41,587 bases of DNA from Comamonadaceae bacterium (GCA_027491035.1 JAIXWZ010000084.1:1-41587), one strand, 5' to 3'; positions 15,570-23,510 are shown, counted from the first letter of the stretch. The notes: generated by a model from the letters alone, not told the origin. Translations and numbers: made by a program.

Positions 15570-16763
15570 TCAGCCCTGCAGCTTGCTGCCTGGGAAGGCA
15601 AACTCCCGCGGGTGCACCACCAGCCACTTGCCGTTTTGGATCTGCTTGACCCGGTTGGAGTCGTCGCCATAGTTGTTCGGCCCGTCAAAGCGCAGGCGCC
15701 CGACGATGGTGTCGACCCGGTTCTTGCGCAGCCAGTCGGCGATGCGCTTGTCGTCCAGGCTGTTCGTGCCCCTGACACCGGCTTCGAGCACCTGCCAGCC
15801 CGCGTAGCAGTTGGCAGCCTGCAGCTCAAAGGCGGTGTCGGGCAGATTGGCCTTGGCCGCGCGGTCGTTGAAGGTCTTGAACACGTCGGCGTAGGCCGGG
15901 TTGCTGGTAAAGGGCGCGTGCTGCTCGAAGGTGGTGAAGGACAGCGCGTTGGCGGCCAGCGGCGATTGGGCCATGGGGCCTGGCGTGGGGTAGAGGTGAA
16001 AGTGCAGCTTGGGCCGGTAGTCGATCTTGGCCATGGCCTCGAGCAGCTGGATGCTCTCTGGGCCAATGGAACCCACCCACAGGAAGTCCGGGTTGGCGTC
16101 CTTGATGCGCGAGGCAATCGAGCCAAAGTCGCGGTTGCCAAACTCCCACTCGAGCCAGAGCAGCTCGCGCATGCCGCGCTTTTTGAACACTTCGCGTGCA
16201 CCCTGAGACATAAAGACCACCGAGGGGAACTTGCTGGTCACCAGTGCCACGGTTTGCGGCTTCTGGCCGTTGGCCGCAAAGGCGTCAAGCAGGGTGGTCG
16301 GCGAGGTGGTGCCCGGCTCGTGGCCCATGGCATAGGCCGGGAAGTGCATGTCGTACTTGGCCAGCGAGGGGATGCCAAACGAGTTGGTGATGATGAATTT
16401 GCTGTAACGCTGCGCCACGCCCATGGCGGCCAGCGAGGTGGCGGTGGCGTAGGGGCCCATCAGCAAATCGACCTTGTCGACCGTCATCAGCTGCTCGTAC
16501 TGGGTGCGCGCCAAGTCGGGTCGCGACTGGTCGTCCTTCATGATCCACTCGATCGGGCGGCCCAGCAAGCCGCCGCGCTTGTTGAGGTTCTCAATGAAGA
16601 TCTCGGCCGAAATCTTGTGAATGATGGCGGTGGCGGCCAGCGGGCCCGTCATCGACATGGTGCTGCCAACCCGGATGGGCTGGCCCTGCGCGCGCACCAG
16701 CGAGGGCATGCTGGCCAGGGCCATGGTCGATCCCAGTGCCTTGAGAAAGGGACGCTTTTGCAT
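15570..16763 (-). CDS. Liv-type (Peripla_BP_6) ABC substrate-binding protein
   Basis: Periplasmic receptor of 397 residues for an amino-acid, amide, urea or aromatic-acid type ligand. The start at 16763 has AAAGGAG upstream. The signal peptide is MQKRPFLKALGSTMALASMPSLVRA. The mature protein begins with the family pattern IRVGSTMSMTGPLAATA and has the two-lobed layout (KDDQSRPDLARTQYEQL, MGPYATATSLAA). No permease or ATPase gene adjoins it. It is divergent from the intradiol dioxygenase gene. It may use the complete Liv-type transporter encoded at 25987-29482, or one outside the window. Confidence 0.9.
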   Translation of the reverse strand: MQKRPFLKALGSTMALASMPSLVRAQGQPIRVGSTMSMTGPLAATAIIHKISAEIFIENLNKRGGLLGRPIEWIMKDDQSRPDLARTQYEQLMTVDKVDLLMGPYATATSLAAMGVAQRYSKFIITNSFGIPSLAKYDMHFPAYAMGHEPGTTSPTTLLDAFAANGQKPQTVALVTSKFPSVVFMSQGAREVFKKRGMRELLWLEWEFGNRDFGSIASRIKDANPDFLWVGSIGPESIQLLEAMAKIDYRPKLHFHLYPTPGPMAQSPLAANALSFTTFEQHAPFTSNPAYADVFKTFNDRAAKANLPDTAFELQAANCYAGWQVLEAGVRGTNSLDDKRIADWLRKNRVDTIVGRLRFDGPNNYGDDSNRVKQIQNGKWLVVHPREFAFPGSKLQG

Positions 16764-16833
16764 GACGGACTCCTTTGTGGAATGATTAGGGGGTGAAGAT
16801 TGCTGAGCCGGATTATTGAAGGGCCGGCTCGCC

Positions 16834-16854
16834 ACGGGATCAGGGCTATCCCGT
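16834..16854. promoter_or_regulatory. Perfect 7-7-7 inverted repeat, candidate operator
   Basis: ACGGGAT, seven bases, then ATCCCGT lies in the 201-base divergent gap between the Liv-type binding protein and the dioxygenase gene. Symmetry and position suggest an operator for a dimeric regulator acting on both. No regulator gene adjoins it, so the protein is unknown. Confidence 0.5.
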
Positions 16855-16964
16855 AGTGAGGGTTATTGTTGGGCCAGGCGCTCGAAAAGCCGTTACATTG
16901 GGCGCGCAAAATGCCCCTACAGTCTTGTTAGTTTGCCTGTGATGCCGATAAAGGAGAACCCGAA

Positions 16965-17858
16965 ATGAACGCACCCACCGAAAGCGGTCTGAAAAGCCGC
17001 TATGACGCCATCGACCTGATCACTCAGGAGGTGCTCAAGCGCTATGAGAGCACGCCCGATCCGCGTCTGCGCGAGATCATGCTCTCGCTCATCCGTCACA
17101 TCCACTCGTTTGCCAAAGAGGTCAAGCTGACCTCGGGTGAGTGGCTTTACGCCATGAATTTGCTGGAGGAAACCGGCAAGTGGTGTGGTCCGGGGCGCAA
17201 TGAGTTCATCATTTTTTCCGACGCCCTGGGCTTGTCGATGCTCACGGTCACGCAGGACTATCCGCGCCCGCCGCACACCACCGAGCCCACCTTGGTGGGC
17301 CCGTTTTTGCTGGAGAACGCCCCCGAATTTCCTTTGGGCGCCGACATCAGCGCGGGCGCGCAGGGCACGCCCATGTATGCGCAAGGCACGGTGCGCGATG
17401 TCGATGGCAAGCCGGTGCCCCATGCCAAGATCGATGTCTGGCATTCGGACGACCGTGGCTTGTACGACGTGCAGCAGGATCTGGAGACCAACGGGCCCTG
17501 GGCGCGCGCGCTGCTCACCGCCGATGCCAACGGCCATTACAACTTCTGGTCGGTCATGCCCGTCGATTACCCGGTGCCGCAAGAGGGCACGGCCATCATC
17601 ATGCTGAGCAACACGACCGGGCGCAGCTGGCGTCCCGCGCACCTGCATTTCCGGGTGCAGGCGCAGGGTCAAAAGCCCTTGATCACGCACATCTTTGATC
17701 GCAACAGCAAGAACCTCGATGCCGATGCGGTCTTCGGTGTGCGGCCTTCCCTGATTGCCGACTTTGTGCACCAAGGCGCCGGCACGGCGCCCGATGGCAA
17801 GGTGATGAGCCGCGACTTCTACACGCTGGACTACGACTTCGTGATGGTGCCGGCCTGA
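16965..17858 (+). CDS. Intradiol ring-cleavage dioxygenase (hydroxyquinol/catechol 1,2-dioxygenase type)
   Basis: Non-haem Fe(III) enzyme of 297 residues that cleaves a catecholic ring between its hydroxyls to give a muconate or maleylacetate. The four ligands line up with those of catechol 1,2-dioxygenase: Y167, Y202, H226 and H228 (the last two in RPAHLHF). An N-terminal helical linker domain (about 1-100) precedes the catalytic barrel. The segment GPFLLENAPEFPLGADIS resembles hydroxyquinol dioxygenases more than CatA. The start has AAAGGAG 8-9 bases upstream. No muconate cycloisomerase or maleylacetate reductase is in the window. The substrate (hydroxyquinol versus catechol) is inferred. 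Confidence 0.88.
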   Translation: MNAPTESGLKSRYDAIDLITQEVLKRYESTPDPRLREIMLSLIRHIHSFAKEVKLTSGEWLYAMNLLEETGKWCGPGRNEFIIFSDALGLSMLTVTQDYPRPPHTTEPTLVGPFLLENAPEFPLGADISAGAQGTPMYAQGTVRDVDGKPVPHAKIDVWHSDDRGLYDVQQDLETNGPWARALLTADANGHYNFWSVMPVDYPVPQEGTAIIMLSNTTGRSWRPAHLHFRVQAQGQKPLITHIFDRNSKNLDADAVFGVRPSLIADFVHQGAGTAPDGKVMSRDFYTLDYDFVMVPA

Positions 17859-17882
17859 GCGCCCTGCTTGATCGTTACCGGC

Positions 17883-18686
17883 TCAGATGACGGACGCGCT
17901 CACCGGCGCGGCCCCATCGAGCTGGAACACCACCTGGCTGCCGGCCTGTGGGAATTGGCTCTTGACCAGGCTGCCGGTGGTCACGATGTCGCCGCGGCGC
18001 AGACCCAGACCGCGAGCGGTGAGGTGATTGGCCAGCCAGGCCAGCGCGGTCAGCGGATGGCCCAGCACATCGCTGCCCTTGCCGCGTCCGACTTCCACGC
18101 CGTCGATGCAGGCCACGCCGCAGATTTGGTCGAGCCGGCTCAGCTCGGCGCCCTCGATCGGCTCACCCATGACCAGGCCAGCATTCCAGGCGTTGTCGGC
18201 CACCAGGGTCAAGATGTCCTGGCGCAAGCGGGCATAGTCGGCCCTGCGGTCGTCGACCAACTCCAGCGCCGGTACCGCCTGCGCAATGTACTGGGCAATG
18301 TCGTGGTCCCAGGGCTTGGCGCGCGCCGGCAGATCGGCCTTCATGATGAAGGCGATTTCGAATTCCAGCGCCAGACGGCCGTAGTGCGCGGCCTGTAGGC
18401 TCGCGCCGCTGGACTGGATCTGACAGGCCAGCAAATGACCGCTGATGCTGCCTTCAAACCCCACCATGGCCTGCATGGCAGCGGTGGTCAGCGCAATCTT
18501 GTAGCCTGCGGGCTGGCTGTGGAGTTCGGCGCACTTGCCGCGCACCAGGGCGTCTTGCACGGCGTAGGCACTGGCCACATCGCTCAGTGGTGCCGGCACG
18601 CTCAGTGCGGTAAAGCGCTCGCCCTGGCGGTGCTGGCGCAGCAGTTCGGCGGCCGCTTGTTCGGCCCAGGTCGGTGTCGGGCTCAT
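17883..18686 (-). CDS. 2-keto-4-pentenoate hydratase / 4-oxalocrotonate decarboxylase family (MhpD-like)
   Basis: Enzyme of 267 residues that hydrates a 2-hydroxydienoate or decarboxylates its oxo form, usually after meta cleavage of aromatics. The family pattern is seen in GYKIALTTAAMQAMVG, the metal-binding acidic cluster LALEFEIAFIM, the aspartate pair LELVDDR and the end GDIVTTGSL. The ATG at 18686 has GGAG upstream. It is the last gene of the five-gene CoA-ligase operon. No extradiol dioxygenase is present, so the substrate probably comes from another ring-opening route or from elsewhere in the genome. Confidence 0.88.
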   Translation of the reverse strand: MSPTPTWAEQAAAELLRQHRQGERFTALSVPAPLSDVASAYAVQDALVRGKCAELHSQPAGYKIALTTAAMQAMVGFEGSISGHLLACQIQSSGASLQAAHYGRLALEFEIAFIMKADLPARAKPWDHDIAQYIAQAVPALELVDDRRADYARLRQDILTLVADNAWNAGLVMGEPIEGAELSRLDQICGVACIDGVEVGRGKGSDVLGHPLTALAWLANHLTARGLGLRRGDIVTTGSLVKSQFPQAGSQVVFQLDGAAPVSASVI

Positions 18687-18720
18687 AGGGGCTCCGTCTT
18701 CGATGGGGTGGGGCGTCGTG

Positions 18721-19377
18721 TCAGCTCATCTCGGCGGCAATTTGCTGCAGCGCCTGCTCGAACACCGCGCTGGGCTGGCCGCCCGAGATCAGGTGCCGGT
18801 CGTTGACGATGACCGCCGGCACCGCATGGATGCCCGCGTCGCGGTAGTGCGCCTGGCTGGCGCGAACCTCCTGGGCATAGCGATCGCTGGCAAGAATATT
18901 TGCGGCCTCGCCGCTGTCCAGTCCGGCGGCCTCAGCGGCTGCCACCAGAACGTTCTGCTCGTCCATGACCTGGCGGTCGCGGTGGCAGGCCACCAGCAGG
19001 GCGTGCTTGAGCGCCAGTTGCTGGGCACGCCCTAGCTCGCCGGCCCAAAACAGCAGCCGGTGGGCATTGAAGGTGTTGTAGATGCGGGCGCGGCCGTTGG
19101 CGTTGAATTGGAAGCCGACCTCGGCGCCCCGGCGGCGAATATGGTCGCGGCTTTGGGCCTGCTGCTCGGCCGTTGTGCCGTACTTGTGGCTCAGGTGCTC
19201 GCCCATGTCCTGCCCGCCCGGACCCATCTGCGGGTTGAGCTCAAAGGGCAGGAAGTGCACACTGGCGCTGATCGCCGGCTCCAGCCGGGCCAGGGCCTGC
19301 TGCAAGGCGCCCAGGCCGACGGCGCACCAGGGGCAGGAGATATCGGAGACGAAGTCGATCTTCAGGACAACGGTCAT
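18721..19377 (-). CDS. DsbA-family oxidoreductase (FrnE / hydroxychromene-carboxylate isomerase fold)
   Basis: Thioredoxin-fold protein of 218 residues without a signal peptide, so cytoplasmic. The N-terminus KIDFVSDISCPWCAVG has a CPWC redox motif. The helical insertion contains YNTFNAHRLLFWA, and the cis-proline loop is HAVPAVIVND. These are features of FrnE-like proteins, which are related to NahD-type isomerases. It sits in the CoA-ligase/hydratase operon. A glutathione- or thiol-dependent isomerisation of an aromatic ring-cleavage product is possible, but a disulfide role is equally consistent with CPWC. The start at 19377 is preferred over the longer frame to 19431. Confidence 0.85.
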   Translation of the reverse strand: MTVVLKIDFVSDISCPWCAVGLGALQQALARLEPAISASVHFLPFELNPQMGPGGQDMGEHLSHKYGTTAEQQAQSRDHIRRRGAEVGFQFNANGRARIYNTFNAHRLLFWAGELGRAQQLALKHALLVACHRDRQVMDEQNVLVAAAEAAGLDSGEAANILASDRYAQEVRASQAHYRDAGIHAVPAVIVNDRHLISGGQPSAVFEQALQQIAAEMS

Positions 19378-19472
19378 GGTCGCGGGCCTGCCGGTTGAGG
19401 TGGACAAGGGCCCGATGGTAGCGCCGATCAAGACTCAGCCTGCTCGGGTTGGCCCAGCAGCCACCAACTGGT

Positions 19473-20009
19473 CTAAAGCGACAAAATATCGCGCGTCTCT
19501 CGCATGTAGAGCGTGCCGTTGCCCAGGTCGGTGACCTCCACCTCGTGGCGCACGTAGCGGCGTTCGCGCTTGATGAATTTATCGATCGCGCGCGTGGTGA
19601 TGCGCACCTTGGCTCCGACCGGGATGGGCTCGATCAGCTCGGTGTCGTGATAGGTGTGGATCGAGCCGATGGCAAAAGGCTTGGTGTGATCGAACTGCAC
19701 CGACAGCACGAAATGCGAGACCAGCAACGGCGGCACGATGGCTGCGCCGAAGGGCGACTCGCCCTCAATGCCCCAGGTGTTCATGCGCCAGCCTTCGTAC
19801 CACGGGTTGTAGTCCTCGACCGCATCGGCGTACAAGATCACCAACTCAGGCGTGATGTGCAGATCGCGCGAGAGCTCCTGTCCTAGGTTCACCATGTCCC
19901 AGTAGGTTTGCGAGCCCGATTCGAGGGCGCCGACGAACTGGCGCACCTGGTCGATCTGTATCGCGGTCATCGGCATCAGGGCATCTGTGGCAACGGGCAG
20001 GGCGCTCAT
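19473..20009 (-). CDS. MaoC-like dehydratase domain protein (subunit A)
   Basis: Hot-dog-fold protein of 178 residues. The region VILYADAVEDYNPWYEGW resembles the N-terminal MaoC dehydratase domain, and AIVPPLLVSHF matches the second conserved loop. The catalytic histidine position of typical (R)-enoyl-CoA hydratases appears to be Trp/Tyr here. It likely acts as the structural half of a heteromeric hydratase with the neighbouring 148-residue protein, adding water to an enoyl-CoA made by the acyl-CoA ligase and a dehydrogenase encoded elsewhere. It lies 66 bases after its partner gene, in the same operon. Confidence 0.82.
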   Translation of the reverse strand: MSALPVATDALMPMTAIQIDQVRQFVGALESGSQTYWDMVNLGQELSRDLHITPELVILYADAVEDYNPWYEGWRMNTWGIEGESPFGAAIVPPLLVSHFVLSVQFDHTKPFAIGSIHTYHDTELIEPIPVGAKVRITTRAIDKFIKRERRYVRHEVEVTDLGNGTLYMRETRDILSL

Positions 20010-20075
20010 GGTGTGTTCCGGTGGGTCTATCGCGGCGGCTTCGAGGGTGAGGAGGTGGTGTGTTGCAGCGCGGTC

Positions 20076-20522
20076 TCAAACGCCGACATCGACTTCGATC
20101 CAGCCCACCGTCTTCTTTTCGCCGTGTTCGTTGTCGGCCCAGACATCGACCTTGAAGCGAAAGCCATGGCCTTTGGGCGTTTTCTCGCTGACGACGCCGT
20201 GTGTCGTGATGATTTCATTGGCCAGGGTGGAGGCCACATACTTGCAGACGATGCGCGCGTTGCGAAACACCTGGGCGCCGAAGTGATTGACACACATCTC
20301 GGCAATGTAGGCGCTGGACATCTCGCCAGTCTGTATGGGCGCCTTCAGGCCGGTTTCTGCGGCGTACACCGGGTCCCAGTGGTTGGGGTTAAAGCGCCCC
20401 CACAGGCGCGAGCCCATCAATTGAATCGTCGCCTTCTTTTTCACGCCCAGCAGGCGATGACCGACTGGCGTATCGATCGTGATCAGCCCCTGGCTCGGTC
20501 GTCCTTGAATGATATCTTGCAT
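20076..20522 (-). CDS. MaoC-like dehydratase domain protein (subunit B)
   Basis: Single hot-dog-domain protein of 148 residues. The hydratase motif is recognisable as NPNHWDPVYAAETGLKAPIQTGEMS, comparable to the typical DxNPIHxDxxxA and HG blocks. The histidine is kept, but the preceding aspartate position is Arg/Phe. It follows the acyl-CoA ligase by 54 bases and precedes subunit A. Paired short MaoC genes are known to form heteromeric enoyl-CoA hydratases for bulky substrates, for example ChsH1/ChsH2 of steroid side-chain degradation. That comparison supports, but does not prove, a bulky or cyclic CoA ester here. Confidence 0.82.
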   Translation of the reverse strand: MQDIIQGRPSQGLITIDTPVGHRLLGVKKKATIQLMGSRLWGRFNPNHWDPVYAAETGLKAPIQTGEMSSAYIAEMCVNHFGAQVFRNARIVCKYVASTLANEIITTHGVVSEKTPKGHGFRFKVDVWADNEHGEKKTVGWIEVDVGV

Positions 20523-20576
20523 GCGTTTGGGCTCGAATTGAATGGGTGTGGGAGGGTGCTGTGGTCAGCGCGCGAT

Positions 20577-22337
20577 TCAGTGGCCCAGCGCCTTGAGGGC
20601 GATCTGTACGAGCAGAAATTTACGCGCCCGCCCGGAGGGGGTGGCCGGGATGTCCTGCGCTGCGATGCGCAGCACATGGCGCGGCACCTTGAACCGTGCC
20701 AACCGCTGGGCGCAGTAATCGATCAGATCCTGGTCGCTGACCGGCGGGTGTTCGCGCAGCACGACGAACACCGCGCCGATCTCGCCCATGCGCTCGTCGG
20801 GGATCGGCACCACATGCGCCTGCAGGACCGCCGGGTGGGTGACCAGCAGGTCTTCGATTTCGGTGGGCATCACCAGCTCCCCGCCGCAGCGGTACGACTC
20901 CTTCGTGCGCCCGACCAGCAGAAGGTAGTCATCTTCGTCGATGCGGCCCAGATCGCCAGTGCGCAGCCAGCCGTCGGCGGTGAACGTTTGCGCCGTGGCC
21001 TGCGGCTGCTTGTAGTAGCCGCGGGTGACCCCTGGCCCCTTGGCCAGCAAATGACCCACCTGTCCGCGCGGCAAGTCCTGCTCGCTGGTCGGATCGACCA
21101 CCCGGTAGGCCACCAGACGCCCGCCCAGCTCGGGCTCGCCCGCCGGGCCGGCATCTCGCAGCCTGCCATTGCTGCCGAGCAAGCGCTCAATCGGGTCATC
21201 GGGTCGGGTCACGGTGCTCGAGGCGGTGACTTCGGTCATGCCGTAGCCGGTGGTCAGCTCGCGCGGGCCCAGGTGCGTGTAAATCGCGTCCCAGATGTAG
21301 GCGGGCGACCGGCCGCCGGAGGAGATCATCGACGCCAGCCCGTGCAGAGGCTGGCCGCGCCTTTTTTGCTCGTCGATCAGCGCCAAGGTCATGGTGGGGA
21401 TGAGCAAGACGTCGCTCGCGCCGTGACGCGCGATGGCATCGAGCGTATCGGCTGCATCGAATTTGAGTTGCGGCACGATGGAGCCGCCGACAAAGAGGAC
21501 GGGAAGCATTCCCTCGACATAGCCGTATACGTGGTACATGGGCAGAGAAAACAGGATGCGCCGACCGTCTTCGAATGCGCGCGACCAGGCGCTGGCAAAG
21601 GCAGTGCGCAGCATCATGTCGTGGCTGAGCATGACGCCTTTGGGCGAGCCGGTCGTGCCCGAGGTGTAGATGATGTCGCAGTGGCTGTGCGGCCCCGGAT
21701 GGGCCGGCATTGCCATGGGGGCCAGACCGGCGCCGAAGTCGCGCAGGTCGGCCACGTCTGCTGGCAGCGCCTGCTCATCGGTGGCCAGCACCACCACTTG
21801 GCGCAAGCACGGCAGCGTGTCGCCGCCACCGCGGCGCGGCCAGTGCGGCGCCAGCTCATCGAGAAACTGGAGGTATTCCAGCCCCCGGAACCGGTTCATG
21901 GTGATCAGCAGGACCGCATCCGATTGCTTGAGCACATAGCCGATCTCGTCGCGCCGATTGAGGAAATTGATGGGCACAGCCACTGCGCCCACGCGGGAGA
22001 TGGCCAGCTTGGTGGCGACAAACTCGGGCTGATTGCCCATCAGCAAGGCAACATGGTCGCCGGGCCGAACGCCGGCGGCCAGCAGCCCAGAGGCCAGCCG
22101 GCGCGACCACTGACCGATGTCGCGATAGCTCAGGGTCTGGTTGTCGGTGATGACATAGGGCCTGGCCGCAAACAGCGCTTCGGTGTCATCAAACAGCTCG
22201 TGCAGCGCCTGCGGTCGCCAAACGGGGAAACGCTGGCGCAAGGCGTCCTGACGCGCCGAGATGCTGGGCAGCGGCGTCAACGGATTGAAGGCCGCATGGC
22301 CCGTCACCGTGGATGGGGAAGAAAAGGGCTGGATCAT
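20577..22337 (-). CDS. Acyl-CoA ligase (AMP-binding, ANL superfamily)
   Basis: Adenylate-forming enzyme of 586 residues that would activate a carboxylic acid to its CoA thioester. The P-loop is IIYTSGTTGSPKGVMLSH (about 222-239), the A5 motif is TTGYGMTE and the hinge motif is GWLRTGDLGRIDEDDY. Two sites deviate from the norm. The A8 region reads KESYRCGGELVMPTEIE instead of the usual ISGGENVYPxEIE. The A10 region reads PSGRARK, with arginine where the catalytic lysine of PxTxSGK normally stands. First gene of a five-gene operon with both MaoC genes, the DsbA-type gene and the mhpD-type gene. A sigma70-like promoter lies about 30 bases upstream of the ATG. Confidence 0.9.
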   Translation of the reverse strand: MIQPFSSPSTVTGHAAFNPLTPLPSISARQDALRQRFPVWRPQALHELFDDTEALFAARPYVITDNQTLSYRDIGQWSRRLASGLLAAGVRPGDHVALLMGNQPEFVATKLAISRVGAVAVPINFLNRRDEIGYVLKQSDAVLLITMNRFRGLEYLQFLDELAPHWPRRGGGDTLPCLRQVVVLATDEQALPADVADLRDFGAGLAPMAMPAHPGPHSHCDIIYTSGTTGSPKGVMLSHDMMLRTAFASAWSRAFEDGRRILFSLPMYHVYGYVEGMLPVLFVGGSIVPQLKFDAADTLDAIARHGASDVLLIPTMTLALIDEQKRRGQPLHGLASMISSGGRSPAYIWDAIYTHLGPRELTTGYGMTEVTASSTVTRPDDPIERLLGSNGRLRDAGPAGEPELGGRLVAYRVVDPTSEQDLPRGQVGHLLAKGPGVTRGYYKQPQATAQTFTADGWLRTGDLGRIDEDDYLLLVGRTKESYRCGGELVMPTEIEDLLVTHPAVLQAHVVPIPDERMGEIGAVFVVLREHPPVSDQDLIDYCAQRLARFKVPRHVLRIAAQDIPATPSGRARKFLLVQIALKALGH

Positions 22338-22363
22338 GCTGCGAGGCGCTTGCTTGGAGGTGC

Positions 22364-22394
22364 AGTATATTACTGGCCAGTAGGAATGTCTACT
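22364..22394 (-). promoter_or_regulatory. Promoter of the acyl-CoA ligase operon with overlapping operator palindromes
   Basis: Read on the minus strand there is a -35 TAGACA (22387-22392), a 17-base spacer and a -10 TATACT (22364-22369). The spacer contains the perfect 12-bp palindrome TACTGGCCAGTA (22371-22382). A second inverted repeat, AGTAG-N6-CTACT, spans 22379-22394 across the -35. A protein bound here would block RNA polymerase. The TetR regulator encoded at 25218-25961 is the nearest candidate. The promoter is seen directly; the regulator is inferred. Confidence 0.6.
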
Positions 22395-22567
22395 TTCATG
22401 TAAGTGCGCGTGCAGTCGGTGGCCTCAGGCGGGGCGGCATGAACCCCTGACCTAAAATTGGCTTGTTAAAGTTCTGCAGGCGCCCGGGGGCGGTTGCTCA
22501 CCCAAATGCGCGGTCGATGCGGGGTGGGCAGGACGGTCAATCGGATTCGAAACAAAGGAGTTCAGCG

Positions 22568-23416
22568 ATGGCAATCGAACGTGTGGGGGTGATCGGCTCG
22601 GGCACCATGGGCAACGGCATAGCGCAGGTGTGCGCCGCTGCAGGCTTGTCGGTGGTGATGGTAGATGTGTCGCAGGCTGCCCTGGAGCGCGGCATCAAGA
22701 CCATCGCCGGCAGTCTGGATCGGCAGGTGCGCAAGGGCACGATCGATGAGCTGGGCAAGCAGCAGGTGCTCGGTCGCATCCGCAGCACAACAGACTATGC
22801 GGATCTTGCGGGTGCCCACCTTGTCATCGAGGCGGCCACCGAGCGGCGCGAGCTCAAGCTAAGCATCTTGCAGCAGGTCGAGGCCATCGTTGCTGATGAT
22901 GCGGTGATCGCCACCAACACCTCGTCGATCTCGATCACCGAGCTGGCGGCGGTGCTTAAGAGATCGGACCGGTTCATTGGCACTCATTTTTTTAACCCGG
23001 TGCCGGTCATGGGCTTGCTCGAGCTCATTCGCGGGCTGCAGACCTCCGACGACACCCACCGCAGCATGCTCGACTTTGCCACCGTGGTGGGCAAGACGGC
23101 GGTGACGGCCCGCAACTCGCCCGGCTTTGTGGTCAACCGAATCCTGGTGCCCATGATCAACGAGGCGATTTTTGTGTTGCAGGAAGGACTGGCCTCGGCG
23201 CAAGACATCGATGCTGGCATGAAACTCGGATGCAACCACCCGATCGGACCGTTGGCCTTGGCCGACATGATCGGTCTGGACACCTTGCTGGCGGTGATGG
23301 ATGTCTTCTACGAGGGCTTTAACGACTCCAAATACCGCCCCGCGCCCCTGCTCAAGGAGATGGTGGCAGCCGGCTGGCTGGGCCGCAAGAGCGGGCGAGG
23401 CTTCTACAGCTACTGA
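22568..23416 (+). CDS. 3-hydroxybutyryl-CoA / 3-hydroxyacyl-CoA dehydrogenase
   Basis: NAD-dependent enzyme of 282 residues, the usual size of single-function HBD/PaaH proteins. It oxidises an (S)-3-hydroxyacyl-CoA to the 3-oxoacyl-CoA. The Rossmann motif is GVIGSGTMGNGIAQ at the N-terminus, the family segment is ATNTSSISITEL with the catalytic histidine in GTHFFNPVPVM, and the C-terminal domain starts GFVVNRILVPMINEA. The start has AAAGGAG 7 bases upstream. It is divergent from the CoA-ligase/MaoC operon across a 230-base gap and completes the hydration-oxidation part of beta-oxidation for that product. A strong hairpin follows the gene. Confidence 0.94.
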   Translation: MAIERVGVIGSGTMGNGIAQVCAAAGLSVVMVDVSQAALERGIKTIAGSLDRQVRKGTIDELGKQQVLGRIRSTTDYADLAGAHLVIEAATERRELKLSILQQVEAIVADDAVIATNTSSISITELAAVLKRSDRFIGTHFFNPVPVMGLLELIRGLQTSDDTHRSMLDFATVVGKTAVTARNSPGFVVNRILVPMINEAIFVLQEGLASAQDIDAGMKLGCNHPIGPLALADMIGLDTLLAVMDVFYEGFNDSKYRPAPLLKEMVAAGWLGRKSGRGFYSY

Positions 23417-23432
23417 AGCCCCCACGACCTCG

Positions 23433-23458
23433 CCAGCGAGCCCGGGTGGGCTCGCTGG
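23433..23458 (+). terminator. Hairpin after the 3-hydroxyacyl-CoA dehydrogenase gene
   Basis: A perfect 11-bp stem (CCAGCGAGCCC / GGGCTCGCTGG) closes on a GGGT loop, 16 bases after the stop codon. The following bases are not T-rich, so it may act as a factor-assisted terminator or an mRNA 3'-end stabiliser. It separates this gene from the monooxygenase gene. Confidence 0.6.
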
Positions 23459-23498
23459 TCCGATCTTGACTCAAAAAATACTCGTGCGTAGCTAAGTC

Positions 23499-23510
23499 TA
23501 CTGATTAGAA
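23499..23510. promoter_or_regulatory. Degenerate copy of the TACTG...CAGTA operator before the first monooxygenase gene
   Basis: TACTGATTAGAA matches the palindrome TACTGGCCAGTA at 8 of 12 positions, keeping the left half intact. It overlaps a -10-like TAGAAT (23506-23511), about 35 bases upstream of the ATG. No good -35 is visible. It could be a second site for the same regulator. Confidence 0.35.

Noticed and set aside
19908..22403. Long + strand open frame of 831 codons
   Set aside because: It is antisense to the acyl-CoA ligase and MaoC genes, which have clear motifs. The translation is Arg/Gln/His/Gly-rich low-information sequence, as expected of a high-GC shadow frame.
23466..23494. 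TTGACT-N17-TAGCTA as promoter of the first BVMO gene
   Set aside because: The -10 matches consensus at only two positions. The TAGAAT at 23506 is better but lacks a -35, so I did not call a promoter.
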